From: Conexibacter woesei Iso977N
GTDB taxonomy: Bacteria; Actinomycetota; Thermoleophilia; Solirubrobacterales; Solirubrobacteraceae
Assembly: GCF_000424625.1 (NCBI RefSeq)
Contig: NZ_AUKG01000001.1
Coordinates: 1,178,001 to 1,242,000, forward strand
Length of the DNA stretch: 64,000 nt
Reading direction: 5' to 3'
Shown here one piece after another: positions 23,872 to 32,269 of the stretch. The position numbers were made by a program, and so were the translations under genes. Under the pieces are notes generated by a model. That model did no database searches. It saw only the letters and a list, made by a program, of their open reading frames with translations, and was not told where the DNA came from. Each line of letters opens with the position of its first letter. Position 1 is the first letter of the stretch.

Positions 23872-25368
23872 ATGACATCGTCTGCTGACCCGCGGCTCGT
23901 CCGCCTGTCCCTGATCGCCGCGGCGCTGGTCGTGTCGGTCGTCTCGACGCTCGGTGCGTCGTTGATCCCGACGATCGCGAGCGACCAGCACGTCTCGCTC
24001 GGCAACGCGCAGTGGGTGCTGACCGTGACGCTGCTGGTCGGCGCGATCGCGACGCCGGTCCTGGGGCGGATCGGCGACGGGCCGGCGCGGCGGACGACGC
24101 TCGTCGCGACGCTGCTGGTCGTGTGCGCCGGCTCGCTCGTCGCTGCGCTGAGCGGCGGGCGGTTCTGGCAGCTGCTGCTCGGCCGCGGGCTGCAGGGCGT
24201 CGGCTACGCGACGGTCCCGCTGACGATCGCGATCGCGCGCGAGGTGCTCGACGCGGCGACGGCGCGCAAGGCGATCGCGGTGCTGTCGGTGACGGTCGCG
24301 GTCGGCGCGGGGCTCGGCTACCCGGTGACCGGCGTGATCGCGCAGCAGCTCGACTTCCACGACGCCTACGCGATGGCGACGGTGCTGAGCGCGCTGGCGG
24401 CGGTGGCGATCCTGTCCGTGATCCCGCGTGGTGAGGTCGTGGCGCCGCGCGAGAGGCGGCGCTTCGACGTCGCGGGCGCGCTCCTGCTCGGCGGCGGGCT
24501 CGCGCTGGCGCTGCTCGCGGTCTCCCAGGGTGAGGAGTGGGGCTGGGCGAGCGCGCGCGTCGTCGGTGCGGCGGTGGCCGCGGTCGTGCTCCTGCTGGCA
24601 TGGGCGCGCGTGGAGCTGGGTACGGCCGACCCGCTCGTCGACCTGCGCCTGATGGCCGCCCGCACCGTGATGGGGGCCAACGCCGCCGGGTTGTTGATGG
24701 GCTTCGGGATGTACATGATCATGTCGCTGATGAGCCGCCTTGCCCAGACGCCGAAGGTCACCGGTTACGGCCTTGGCGCGTCGCTGGTCTCGACCGGGCT
24801 GTTGTTGGTGCCCTTGTCGCTGGCGTCGCTGGTCTCGGCGCCGATCGCGCGGGCGGTGGGCGCGCGGTTCGGGATGCGCGTCGTGCTGCCGCTGGGCGCG
24901 CTCGTCGTGACCGGGACCGGCGTGCTGCTGGCCCTCGCGCACGGGTCGATGGTCGACCTGGCCGTGGCCTCGGCGCTCGCCGGGGTGGGCATCGGCAGTA
25001 GCTTTGCGGCGATGCCCGCCCTGATCGTCGCCGCCGTGCCGCCCGAGCGCACCGGCAGCGCCACGTCGCTGAACCAGGTGCTGCGGACCGTCGGCGGCGC
25101 CGTCGGGTCCGCGGCGAGCGCCGCGATCCTGACCGCGCACACGGTCGGCGGCTCGTCGGGGCTGCCGAGCGAGTCGGGGTACACGGTGGCGTTCGCGGTC
25201 GGCGCGGCGCTGTGCGCGGTGACCGCGGTCGTTGCGTGGCTGCTGGTGCCGAGCGCACGTGCGGGTGTTGTTGTCGCGGACGATCCGGAGGTCGAGCTGC
25301 TGATGGTCGAGGAGGCCGCGTCGGCCGTCGGGCCGAGCGTGTTCGACGGCGAGCGCGTGCGGGCGTGA
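23872..25368 (+). CDS. MFS transporter, DHA2 drug-efflux type
   Basis: This 498-residue protein has about 14 hydrophobic helices. These begin with LIAAALVVSVVSTLGASLIP and the motif-A-like loop PVLGRIGDGPARRTT. Later come LGRGLQGVGYATVPLTIAIA (motif C region), GLGYPVTGVIAQ and the central pair around GANAAGLLMGFGMYMIMSLM. Fourteen-helix DHA2 transporters export drugs and other toxic compounds using the proton gradient. The next gene, a TetR regulator, starts on this gene's stop (GTGA), so efflux and control are co-transcribed and coupled. The C-terminal cytoplasmic tail is acidic. Confidence 0.88.
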   Translation: MTSSADPRLVRLSLIAAALVVSVVSTLGASLIPTIASDQHVSLGNAQWVLTVTLLVGAIATPVLGRIGDGPARRTTLVATLLVVCAGSLVAALSGGRFWQLLLGRGLQGVGYATVPLTIAIAREVLDAATARKAIAVLSVTVAVGAGLGYPVTGVIAQQLDFHDAYAMATVLSALAAVAILSVIPRGEVVAPRERRRFDVAGALLLGGGLALALLAVSQGEEWGWASARVVGAAVAAVVLLLAWARVELGTADPLVDLRLMAARTVMGANAAGLLMGFGMYMIMSLMSRLAQTPKVTGYGLGASLVSTGLLLVPLSLASLVSAPIARAVGARFGMRVVLPLGALVVTGTGVLLALAHGSMVDLAVASALAGVGIGSSFAAMPALIVAAVPPERTGSATSLNQVLRTVGGAVGSAASAAILTAHTVGGSSGLPSESGYTVAFAVGAALCAVTAVVAWLLVPSARAGVVVADDPEVELLMVEEAASAVGPSVFDGERVRA

Positions 25369-25946
25369 GCGCGGGGGAGGCCACACCGCGCCGTCGCGAT
25401 GCCGCGGCGACGCGTGACGCGCTGCTCGTCGCGGCGCGCGAGCTGTTCGACGCCAACGGGTTCCGAGGGACCACGGTCCGGATGATCGGCGAGCGCGCCG
25501 GCGTCGACCAGGCGCTGATCGCGCGCTACTTCGGCGGGAAGTCCGAGCTGTACCAGGCGGTCCTGGCCGACGCGGGCGCGCAGCCGGAGGTCGCCGCCGA
25601 CGACGGTCCGCCGCCGCGGGAGCGCACGCCGCGCGAGGTGATCGACCTGTTCCTCGCGCGCGTCGACGAGCACGGCGTCGGCCCCGTCCTGCGCGCCCTG
25701 ATGGCGCCCGAGACCGACGCGGAGACGTTGGACGCCGTGACCGCGCGGCTGCGCGAGCGCGTGATCGTGCCGCTGACCCGGTCGTTGAAGGCGGCGGGCG
25801 TGGACGACCCGAAGCTCCGCGCCGAGCTGATCGTCGCCCAGCTCCTCGGCGTCATGACCGCCCGCGCCAACGGTTCCCTGCCGCTCGTCTCCGCCGCCGA
25901 CCGCGACGCGCTTGCGGACCTCCTCGAGCGCATGCTCTGCGCCTGA
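25365..25946 (+). CDS. TetR-family regulator coupled to the upstream MFS gene
   Basis: The 193-residue repressor overlaps the transporter stop (GTG 25365, GTGA). Its HTH reads LVAARELFDANGFRGTTVRM then IGERAGVDQALIARYFGGKS. The C-terminal region (EVIDLFLARVDEHGVGPVLR, AELIVAQLLGVMTARANG) resembles the TetR_C domain found in ArpA/ScbR-like and efflux regulators. It most likely controls the operon in which it lies. The ligand is unknown. Confidence 0.85.
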   Translation: MSAGEATPRRRDAAATRDALLVAARELFDANGFRGTTVRMIGERAGVDQALIARYFGGKSELYQAVLADAGAQPEVAADDGPPPRERTPREVIDLFLARVDEHGVGPVLRALMAPETDAETLDAVTARLRERVIVPLTRSLKAAGVDDPKLRAELIVAQLLGVMTARANGSLPLVSAADRDALADLLERMLCA

Positions 25947-26191
25947 CGCACCAGTCACGCGCACCACTGCCGCGGCACCTCCACCGCCACTCGCTCCACG
26001 CGCCTGATCGCCGCTGGTCGCGCGGTCCCTCGTTCCGCAACAACATGCTGCGGTCCTGCGGGCGGTTCGGTTGAGGGCGCTTCGCTGATCGTTGTCGTCA
26101 GCGGTGGCGCGAGTGGTCGCGGTCTTGCCGTCGGCCGTCCGGTGTCGTTGGTCGCGCCGTCTTTCGTTCCGCGAAGCATGATGTCGCAAAG
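25947..26191. other. Gene-free stretch with a degenerate direct repeat
   Basis: No convincing gene is seen. Two related segments occur, near 26012-26049 and 26146-26182. Each contains GGTCGCGC, then a variable GTC-TC, then TCGTTCCGC and an ATG-containing end. They are direct and imperfect. Their role is unknown. The promoter of the next MFS gene starts immediately after. Confidence 0.3.
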
Positions 26192-26220
26192 TTGACAGAG
26201 CTGTAAAGCACGGCTACCTT
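26192..26220 (+). promoter_or_regulatory. Sigma-70-type promoter of the MFS-TetR operon
   Basis: TTGACA (26192-26197) is a perfect -35 box. TACCTT (26215-26220) is a reasonable -10 box, 17 bases away. Transcription would start near 26227, inside the inverted-repeat operator described next, which is the usual layout for repression. Confidence 0.6.
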
Positions 26221-26246
26221 GGGTTGACACTCTCGTCAACCCAAGG
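26217..26246. promoter_or_regulatory. Perfect inverted-repeat operator over the -10 box and Shine-Dalgarno site
   Basis: CCTTGGGTTGAC (26217-26228) and GTCAACCCAAGG (26235-26246) are perfect 12-base arms around the 6-base spacer ACTCTC. The core TTGAC-N6-GTCAA has the form of many TetR operators. The right arm runs into the AAGGAGG ribosome binding site (26243-26249). Binding would block the -10 box and start site, and in RNA the hairpin would also mask the ribosome site. Confidence 0.7.
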
Positions 26247-26254
26247 AGGTTGGT

Positions 26255-27652
26255 GTGGTTCCCTCTCCCCATCCGGGCCGGGCGTCTTGGGCGACGCTTG
26301 GTGTGTTGGTTGCTGCGCAGTTCATGGTGGTGTTGGACATCGCGATCGTGAACGTCGCTTTGCCGTCGATCGGTGGTGCTCTGGACCTGAAGGCGGCGGA
26401 TCTGTCGTGGGTCGTCACGGCGTACATCCTGTGCAGTGGCGGGTTGTTGCTGGTCGGTGGGCGGGTCGCGGATGGCGTTGGCCGCAAGCGGGCGTTCGTC
26501 GCGGGGCTCGTGGTCTTCACGGGTGCGTCGCTCGCCTCCGGGCTCGCGCCGACGAGTGGGTTCCTGATCGGCGCGCGCGCCATCCAGGGCGTCGGCGCGT
26601 CGGTCATGACGCCTTCGGCGCTCGCGCTCGTCGCCGTCACGTACGAGGGGCAGCAGCGCGCGACCGCGCTGGCGATCTGGGGTGCGGTCGCCTCCGGTGG
26701 GATCGCGGTCGGCGCGGTCGCCGGTGGGCTGCTGACGACGTGGCTGGACTGGCGCTGGATCTTCCTCGTCAACGTCCCGGTCGGCCTCGTCGCGGGCGTC
26801 GCCGCGGTGCGGATCGTCCGTGACGAGGCGGAACGGCGCACCGGCAGGCTCGACCTCCCGGGCGCGCTCACCGCCGTCGCCGGCCTCGCGACGTTGGTGT
26901 ACGCCTTCTCCGGCGCCGCCGAGCACGGCTGGGGCTCGGCGCGGACGCTGTCGCTCATCGGCGTCGCGGTCGCGCTGCTCGCCGCGTGCGCGGTGATCGA
27001 AACGCGGTCGAACGACCCGCTCGTCCCGCCGCGCCTGCTCAGGAACCCCACGCTCGCCGCGGGCAGCATCGTGATGCTCGGCGCGACCGGCATCATGGCC
27101 GGCGCGTTCTTCCTCAACTCGCTCTACCTCCAGTCGGTCCTGCACTGGTCGGCGCTCGACACCGGCCTCGCGTTCCTGCCGCTCGTCGCGATGACCGCGC
27201 TCGGCGTCCACGTCACGCAGCGCCTGGTGCAGCAGGCCGGCACTCGGACCCTGATCGCCGCCGGCCTCGCGCTCGTCGCGGTCGGGACGGGCCTGCTCGC
27301 GCTCGCGCCGGACCACGCCCGCTACGCGACCGACCTCCTGCCGGGCCTGCTCGTCTTCGGCCTCGGGATCGGCGTGGCGTTCCCGGCGACGTCGATCACC
27401 GCGCTCTCCGACGTAGACCATCAACAAGCCGGGATGGCCTCGGGCCTGATGGGCACCGCGCACGAGGTCGGGGCGGCGCTCGGCGTCGCGGTCCTGGCCG
27501 CGATCGCGACGGGCGCCACCGGCGGCACCGCCGCGGGCTACGGTGCGGCGTGCCTGGCGGCCGCGGTCGTCGCGGCGCTGCTGGCGGCGGGCGCCGCGCT
27601 GGCGATCCCGTCGGTCCGCCCGGCCGCCGGCCATGCCGTCGCGCTGCACTGA
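26255..27652 (+). CDS. MFS transporter, DHA2 drug-efflux type
   Basis: The 465-residue protein starts at GTG 26255, with AAGGAGG five bases upstream. It has the DHA2 signatures: the first helix LGVLVAAQFMVVLDIAIVNV and VALPSIGGAL, motif A VGGRVADGVGRKRAFVAGL, the motif C region RAIQGVGASVMTPSALALV, and WLDWRWIFLVNVPVGLVAG. This last block is typical of EmrB/QacA-like pumps. It is controlled by the strong promoter and palindromic operator just upstream. A TetR gene follows after a 16-base gap and is the likely repressor. Its substrates are probably hydrophobic antimicrobials. Confidence 0.9.
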   Translation: MVPSPHPGRASWATLGVLVAAQFMVVLDIAIVNVALPSIGGALDLKAADLSWVVTAYILCSGGLLLVGGRVADGVGRKRAFVAGLVVFTGASLASGLAPTSGFLIGARAIQGVGASVMTPSALALVAVTYEGQQRATALAIWGAVASGGIAVGAVAGGLLTTWLDWRWIFLVNVPVGLVAGVAAVRIVRDEAERRTGRLDLPGALTAVAGLATLVYAFSGAAEHGWGSARTLSLIGVAVALLAACAVIETRSNDPLVPPRLLRNPTLAAGSIVMLGATGIMAGAFFLNSLYLQSVLHWSALDTGLAFLPLVAMTALGVHVTQRLVQQAGTRTLIAAGLALVAVGTGLLALAPDHARYATDLLPGLLVFGLGIGVAFPATSITALSDVDHQQAGMASGLMGTAHEVGAALGVAVLAAIATGATGGTAAGYGAACLAAAVVAALLAAGAALAIPSVRPAAGHAVALH

Positions 27653-27668
27653 AGTAGCGTCTCCGGGA

Positions 27669-28259
27669 GTGCCGAGCACCGACCACCGCCGCGCGACCGC
27701 CGAGCGCAACGTCGAGAGGATCCTCGACGCGGCCGCCGCGCTGCTGGCGCGCGGCGACGCGGCGTCGACCTCGGCCGTCGCGGCCGAGGCCGGCGTCTCG
27801 CGCCCGACCGTCTACGCGCACTTCCCGACCCGCGCGGCCCTGGTCGAGGCGGTCGCGACCCGCGCGATCGACCACGCGGTCGAGGTCGTCGAGCGCGCCC
27901 AGCTCGACGACGGCCCGCCGCTGGAGGCGCTGGACCGACTTGTAGAACTTGGCTGGCAGCAGCTCGACCGCCACGGCGCGATCGCCCAGGCCAGCGCCGA
28001 CCAGCTCCCGCCCAAGGCGATGAACCGTGCGCACACCGCCCTCAGAGCGCCGATCGGCGCCCTCGTCGCCCGCGGTCAGCGCGAAGGCGCCTTCCGGACC
28101 GACCTGCCCGAGAGCTGGCTCGTCTCCTCCTACTTCGCGCTCATGCACACCGCGGGCGACGAGGTCCGCGCCGGCGCGCTCAAGCGCAGGGACGCGGTCG
28201 CCGTGCTGCAGCCGTCCGTCCGCGCGCTGTTCGCGGCGAACCCCGCAGGATCGCGCTAG
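27669..28259 (+). CDS. TetR-family regulator of the second MFS operon
   Basis: This 196-residue repressor starts at GTG 27669, with GGGAG upstream. The HTH reads ERILDAAAALLARGDAASTS then VAAEAGVSRPTVYAHFPTRA. The ligand domain includes ELGWQQLDRHGAIAQASADQ and a Trp-containing helix ESWLVSSYFALMHTAGDEV. It is downstream of the pump and probably binds the perfect 12-base inverted repeat ahead of the operon. Its end overlaps the convergent helicase-loader gene by 4 bases. Confidence 0.85.
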   Translation: MPSTDHRRATAERNVERILDAAAALLARGDAASTSAVAAEAGVSRPTVYAHFPTRAALVEAVATRAIDHAVEVVERAQLDDGPPLEALDRLVELGWQQLDRHGAIAQASADQLPPKAMNRAHTALRAPIGALVARGQREGAFRTDLPESWLVSSYFALMHTAGDEVRAGALKRRDAVAVLQPSVRALFAANPAGSR

Positions 28260-28990
28260 GCGCCGACCTGCATCCGGTAGTCGGTGCCGGTCAGCAGCAG
28301 GGGCTCGCCGACCATCTGGACCAGGCGGGAGAACGTGCGGCCGCCGACGTGGTCGCTGAGCGACTCCGGGTTGATCTTCTCGCCGAAGGGCGTGTCGGAG
28401 GTGAAGACGATCGCCTTGTTGTACTCGTACCGGCGGTTGACGATCGTGTACAGCTGCTCCAGGACCCAGTCGTTGGGCCGCGGGACCGAGACGTCCTCCA
28501 GGTGCAGCAGGTCGACGTGCGTGACCGCGTTGATGATCTCGCGCGTCGTCGGCTGCGCGTCCGGCTTGTAGGACTCGCGCAGCTCGTTGAGCAAGTCGGT
28601 GGTGTTGCGCGTCAACACCGACAACCCGGCCACGCGCGCCTGCTGGGCGACGTAGTAGGCCAGCGTCGTCTTGCCGGTCCCCTTGTTCCCCAACAACCAC
28701 AGCCCGCGCCCCGCGCGCACGTTGGCCTCGATCCCGGACGTGAAGCGCCGGACCGTGCCCGCCGCCGCGCCGTGGTTCTCGGCGATCCCGCTCAGCGGCA
28801 GCGCGTCGAAGCTCAAGTTCTGGAACCGCGACGGCGCATAGCGCCCGACGTTGTCCTCCATGTCGGCGTGCATCCGCCGCCGCAGCCGCTCCTCGCGGCA
28901 CGAGCACGGGTACGCGCTGCGCGTCACCTCGTCGAAGAGGAAGCCGTTGGCGTCGCAGCCGTGGGGGCAATCGAAGTCGGGGTCAAGCAT
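28256..28990 (-). CDS. DnaC/IstB-like AAA+ ATPase (helicase loader type)
   Basis: This 244-residue protein opens with a Cys cluster (CPHGCDANGF and later YPCSCREE) that probably binds zinc. The AAA+ core has Walker A LWLLGNKGTGKTTLAYYVA, Walker B VDLLHLEDVSVPRPNDWVL, sensor-1 region KAIVFTSDTPFGE and a C-terminal Arg-rich helix GGRTFSRLVQMVGEPLLLTG. This is the pattern of DnaC/DnaI helicase loaders and IstB. No transposase is nearby, so a replication or repair role is more likely than an insertion-sequence role. The upstream gene overlaps its start by 8 bases and encodes a related but motif-less protein. Confidence 0.8.
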   Translation of the reverse strand: MLDPDFDCPHGCDANGFLFDEVTRSAYPCSCREERLRRRMHADMEDNVGRYAPSRFQNLSFDALPLSGIAENHGAAAGTVRRFTSGIEANVRAGRGLWLLGNKGTGKTTLAYYVAQQARVAGLSVLTRNTTDLLNELRESYKPDAQPTTREIINAVTHVDLLHLEDVSVPRPNDWVLEQLYTIVNRRYEYNKAIVFTSDTPFGEKINPESLSDHVGGRTFSRLVQMVGEPLLLTGTDYRMQVGA

Positions 28991-30269
28991 GGGATCTCTC
29001 GGGTGGGCGGCTGCCGAGCAGCGGTTCGCCGGCGGCGCAGGATAGGCGGTGGAAGGTCTCGGGCGAGAGCGCGCGTTCGAGGTCGGCCAGCGGCCAGCCG
29101 GTGGAGACGATCACGGTCGCGCGGCGGTGGTCGTAGCGGCCGTGGCCGATCAGCTCGAGCTGCTCGCTGAGCCACCCGCGCTGCCAGCCGGGGGCGCGCT
29201 CGATGACGCCGACGTCGATCCCGACCAACACCAGCAGGTCGCACTGCTGCAGCGCCTCCAGCCGCTCGCGGTAGCCGCCGAACTTCGACAGGTACACGAG
29301 CGACCGGTACAGCGACGACAGCGAGTACAGCGCCGCGCTGCGCCCCGCGATCGCGGCCGCGCGGGCGATCGCCGCCGCCGCGCTGCCGGCCGCGGTCTGG
29401 GCGATCCTCTGGACCTCCATCAGGCTCAGCTCGCCGCCGGCGCGTGAGCCGCGCTCGGTCGCGCCGGCCTGCGCGACCGCCTCGGTGTCGAGCAGCCGCC
29501 CGGCGCGCGCGGTCGCGGCCTCGAAGTCCTCCTGCGAGCGCGGCGGCGTGTAGGCGTCGTCGAGCTGCGCGGCGGCGGCGGTCGCCGCGGCCTGGCGGTC
29601 CCACGGCGCGACGGTCATCCACAGGCCGCGACCGTCGTCCAGATGACGATCGATGTCCGACGTCCAGGCCGAGACGACGCTGTGCAGCGCGGGGTGCAGC
29701 TCCGGGTGCAGCGAGGACGCCAGCGCGAAGTTGCGGATCTCCGGCGTGATCGTGCCGCCGAGGCGGCGGTCGCGCGCGCGGGCGATCCTCAGCGGGCGGC
29801 AGCGGCAGGCGCGCGCGGCGCGCGCCGCGCCGTCGTCGACGATCCAGCCCGAGCCGTCGCAGTGCTCGCCGGGGTCCATCGTGCCGCGGCGGCGCGACGG
29901 GTCGAAGTCGCAGACCTCCTCGGCCGCGCCGCGGCGCTCCGGGGGTCCGGACGGGCGCAGGAACACGAAGCGCGACGCGTCGACCTCCGGCGCGGTCTCG
30001 GGAAGCTCGACCGCCACCGCGCCCCGCCGTCCCTCCGGCGTCAGCGTGACGCGCGGCGGGTCGGCGTCGACCGCCCGGACCAGGCCCCGCGCGCGCAGGC
30101 GGTCCAGCACGACGCCGACGACGCGCTCGTCCAGCGCCGCGGCCTCCGCGACGCCCGGGACCGGCAGCTCGCGGACGCCGAGGCCGAAGCGCAGGCCCTC
30201 GCGATCCAGGCCCGCGACCTTCGCCAGCACCCAGTCCTCCAGGGCGCGGTCGTGGTCGTCGGGGGCCAT
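28983..30269 (-). CDS. Winged-helix protein with a degenerate DnaC-like ATPase half
   Basis: The protein has 428 residues from ATG 30269. The N-terminal 100 residues look like a winged helix (LDRLRARGLVRAVDADPPRV). The C-terminal part runs parallel to the next gene's product. It has a CDGSG...CRCRP zinc-like cluster, then GRGLWMTVAPWDRQAAATAA where the partner has GRGLWLLGNKGTGKTTLAYY. CDLLVLVGIDVGV replaces the Walker B strand, ATVIVSTGWPLADLERAL replaces sensor 1, and ETFHRLSCAAGEPLL matches the partner's ending. Walker A Lys and Thr are lost, so it should not hydrolyse ATP. It overlaps the active loader by 8 bases and probably forms a complex with it. Confidence 0.65.
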   Translation of the reverse strand: MAPDDHDRALEDWVLAKVAGLDREGLRFGLGVRELPVPGVAEAAALDERVVGVVLDRLRARGLVRAVDADPPRVTLTPEGRRGAVAVELPETAPEVDASRFVFLRPSGPPERRGAAEEVCDFDPSRRRGTMDPGEHCDGSGWIVDDGAARAARACRCRPLRIARARDRRLGGTITPEIRNFALASSLHPELHPALHSVVSAWTSDIDRHLDDGRGLWMTVAPWDRQAAATAAAAQLDDAYTPPRSQEDFEAATARAGRLLDTEAVAQAGATERGSRAGGELSLMEVQRIAQTAAGSAAAAIARAAAIAGRSAALYSLSSLYRSLVYLSKFGGYRERLEALQQCDLLVLVGIDVGVIERAPGWQRGWLSEQLELIGHGRYDHRRATVIVSTGWPLADLERALSPETFHRLSCAAGEPLLGSRPPERSHA

Positions 30270-30343
30270 GCGTCCCAGGGTAGATGGGCGTGCCGTCGGC
30301 TCGGGCGCGATCTCCCCGGAGCTTGCGGACGAAACGCTGCGGC

Positions 30344-30982
30344 CTACGCCGCCGGGACCGCGGGAGCAGGCGTCGGCGCCAGCTCCTCCGCGCCGTCGAG
30401 CCGCTGCGCGAGCTGCCGCAGCCCGCGCGACACGCGCGCCCGGACCACCTGCGCGCCGACGCCCAGCTCGCGCGCGATCGCGTCGTACTCGCGCTGCTCC
30501 AGGATCCGCAGGCGCAGCGCCTCGCGCTGGTCGGAGCCGAGCCCGTCCAGCGCGCGCTCCAGCAGCGGCGCCAACCGCTGCAGGTCGGCGAGCTCCTCGA
30601 TCCGCTCGTACTCCGCGGGCCCCAGCGACGCGACCGGCACGCCGATCCGCTCCAGGCAGCGGCGCTCGACGGTCCCCCGCTCGCGCCAGCGGTAGAGCTG
30701 GTGGCGCGCGACCGTCCACATCCAGGCGCGCCCCTGCTCCTCGGTCTCGCCGCGGAACTCGCCGATGTGCGCGAACAGCTCCGCGAACGTCTCGGCCATC
30801 AGGTCGAACGCGGTCTCCGGGTCGAACGTCCGCCGCGCGAACCAGCGCAGGACGTGGTCGTGGTGCTCGAGGTAGACGTCGGCGAACGCCGACGGGTCGG
30901 CGCGTGCCCGGACGAACCCCGGCCGCGTCCGTCCCCCTCCGAGTCTCAGCAGCCGGCGCATCCGCGGCTCATCCTCGCACAC
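30344..30982 (-). CDS. ECF-like RNA polymerase sigma factor
   Basis: The 212-residue protein carries sigma region 2 (FADVYLEHHDHVLRWFARRT, FDLMAETFAELFAHIGEFRG, ARAWMWTVARHQLYRWRERG) and region 4 (ALDGLGSDQREALRLRILEQ, EYDAIARELGVGAQVVRARV). A Pro/Ala tail ends the protein. GTG 30982 and ATG 30961 are both possible starts. The upstream DNA holds a small palindrome (GGTTTAGAAACC at 30991-31002) that could be part of its own promoter. No anti-sigma gene is adjacent. It directs RNA polymerase to an unknown regulon. Confidence 0.85.
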   Translation of the reverse strand: MCEDEPRMRRLLRLGGGRTRPGFVRARADPSAFADVYLEHHDHVLRWFARRTFDPETAFDLMAETFAELFAHIGEFRGETEEQGRAWMWTVARHQLYRWRERGTVERRCLERIGVPVASLGPAEYERIEELADLQRLAPLLERALDGLGSDQREALRLRILEQREYDAIARELGVGAQVVRARVSRGLRQLAQRLDGAEELAPTPAPAVPAA

Positions 30983-31118
30983 CGCTAAGGGGTTTAGAAA
31001 CCGATCGTGGCCTGAAGGTGGTCACAGCTGTGGCACCCTCGGACTCTTAGGTCGAGCAAGCCATGATCGGGATCAGCGGTGGACGAGGATGAGCGGCGGA
31101 CGTGCGCCGGTGAAGCGG

Positions 31119-31574
31119 TCAGCCCTCGCCGGTGCGCTTGGCGGACTCGCGGACGATCCTCTGGACCTTCGGGCGCAGCGTGTCGAGCAGCTTCTGCAGC
31201 CCCTCGCGCGCCTCGCCGTCCAGGATCACCGGGACCGGGTAGCCACCGTCGGCGCTCGGCAGCGTCAGGACGCCGCAGAGCTTCTGCAGGCCGACGAGCG
31301 GGTCGTTGAGGTCGGCCTCGTTGTCGGGCACGAGCGCGTAGAAGTGCTCGACGGCGCCGCGGACGCGGCCCTCCTCGGCGAGCTCGACGACGCCCGCCGA
31401 CAGCAGCGTCCGGACGTGGTACGCGACCGCGCCGAGCGTGTTGCCGGTCACTTCGGACAGCCGCGTCGGGCTGATCGGCTCTCCGTAGCTGCGCATCGCG
31501 TCCACGATCTGGTCGCGGGTCGGGTGCGGGCGCAGGGTCTTGCGGCGCTGTTGCTGCTGGCGCTTGGTCGCCAT
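31119..31574 (-). CDS. ArsR-like winged-helix regulator with basic N-terminus
   Basis: This 151-residue protein starts at ATG 31574 with a very basic, Gln-rich head (MATKRQQQQRRKTLRPHPTR). A winged helix follows (IVDAMRSYGEPISPTRLSEV, LGAVAYHVRTLLSAGVVELA, VRGAVEHFYALVP). The rest is a helical region that may dimerise. The HTH recognition helix TGNTLGAVAYHVRTL resembles ArsR/DUF-type regulators. A second HTH gene is divergent from it across about 40 bases, so the two probably share and control the same intergenic DNA. Confidence 0.75.
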   Translation of the reverse strand: MATKRQQQQRRKTLRPHPTRDQIVDAMRSYGEPISPTRLSEVTGNTLGAVAYHVRTLLSAGVVELAEEGRVRGAVEHFYALVPDNEADLNDPLVGLQKLCGVLTLPSADGGYPVPVILDGEAREGLQKLLDTLRPKVQRIVRESAKRTGEG

Positions 31575-31615
31575 TGGATTCAGGCTCCTGTTGTCGTGGC
31601 GGGTTGAGTGAGTTC

Positions 31616-31942
31616 GTGAACGGTCTGTCCGATGAAGCGGCGGCACTGCTGGCGGAGCTTCGCCATCCAGTACGTCTTCCCATCCTGCTCGCGCTCGAAG
31701 AACGGCCCCGGAGCCCGACCGAGATGGCCGAGGACCTCGGTGAGCCGTTCGATCGCGTCAATCACGCGATGCGGGCGATGGCCGCCGCCGGGTTGATCGC
31801 GCTCGTGCGCGAGGAGCCGGCGATCGCAGCGCCGAACCTCATGCGCCGGATCTACGCCGTGCGCTACCAGGGCTGGCAGCGCCTGGTCGAGGCGCTCGAA
31901 GCGATCGCCGACGCGCCGGTCGACGACGCCGGCGCGCGTTAG
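31616..31942 (+). CDS. Small ArsR-like winged-helix regulator
   Basis: The roughly 108-residue protein consists of one winged helix: ALLAELRHPVRLPILLALEE, RSPTEMAEDLGEPFDRVNHA, MRAMAAAGLIALVREE, and a short dimer helix GWQRLVEALEAIADAPVDD. The start is uncertain (GTG 31616 or TTG 31604). No metal-binding Cys pair is visible, so it is not a classic metal-sensing ArsR. It lies head to head with another winged-helix gene and they may act as a pair. Confidence 0.7.
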   Translation: MNGLSDEAAALLAELRHPVRLPILLALEERPRSPTEMAEDLGEPFDRVNHAMRAMAAAGLIALVREEPAIAAPNLMRRIYAVRYQGWQRLVEALEAIADAPVDDAGAR

Positions 31943-32230
31943 TCGCGGGCTCGCGTGCTGGGGGACAGGCACGGGCTTGGCGGGGATGGGGTCGGACCGT
32001 TCATCGCGCGATGAGGTAGCGCGGCGGCACTGTAACGGTCCTCACTGCTGGGAGCAAGCGCAGCGTTGAAATTGGATTCGGTGCGTGACCGGCAAAGAAC
32101 CCGGCCGCGCCGTCCTGTGGGCTGAGGATGACGGCACGACCGGGCTCTTGGAACGCTGAGACACCGCACGGCGGCGGAAGATCACAACTGGGTGGCGAAT
32201 CGCACCCGATCGGGCGACTCGACGTGCTCA
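31943..32230. other. Gene-free stretch between convergent genes
   Basis: I see no credible coding sequence here. It lies between the small HTH gene and the 3' end of the RTX-repeat gene; the terminator hairpin of the latter is listed separately. Confidence 0.4.
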
Positions 32231-32254
32231 GGCTGCCGATGTGATCAGGCAGCC
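32231..32254 (-). terminator. Hairpin after the RTX-repeat gene
   Basis: GGCTGCC (32231-32237) and GGCAGCC (32248-32254) form a 7-bp stem with a 10-base loop, 16 bases beyond the stop codon of the minus-strand gene. There is no strong T run, so efficiency is uncertain. Confidence 0.45.
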
Positions 32255-32269
32255 CGAACCTGGTCGGTT

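Noticed and set aside
28256-30269. The DnaC/IstB-like gene as part of an IS21-type insertion sequence
   Set aside because: No IstA-type transposase, terminal inverted repeats or target duplications are visible, and the partner gene is a loader paralogue instead.
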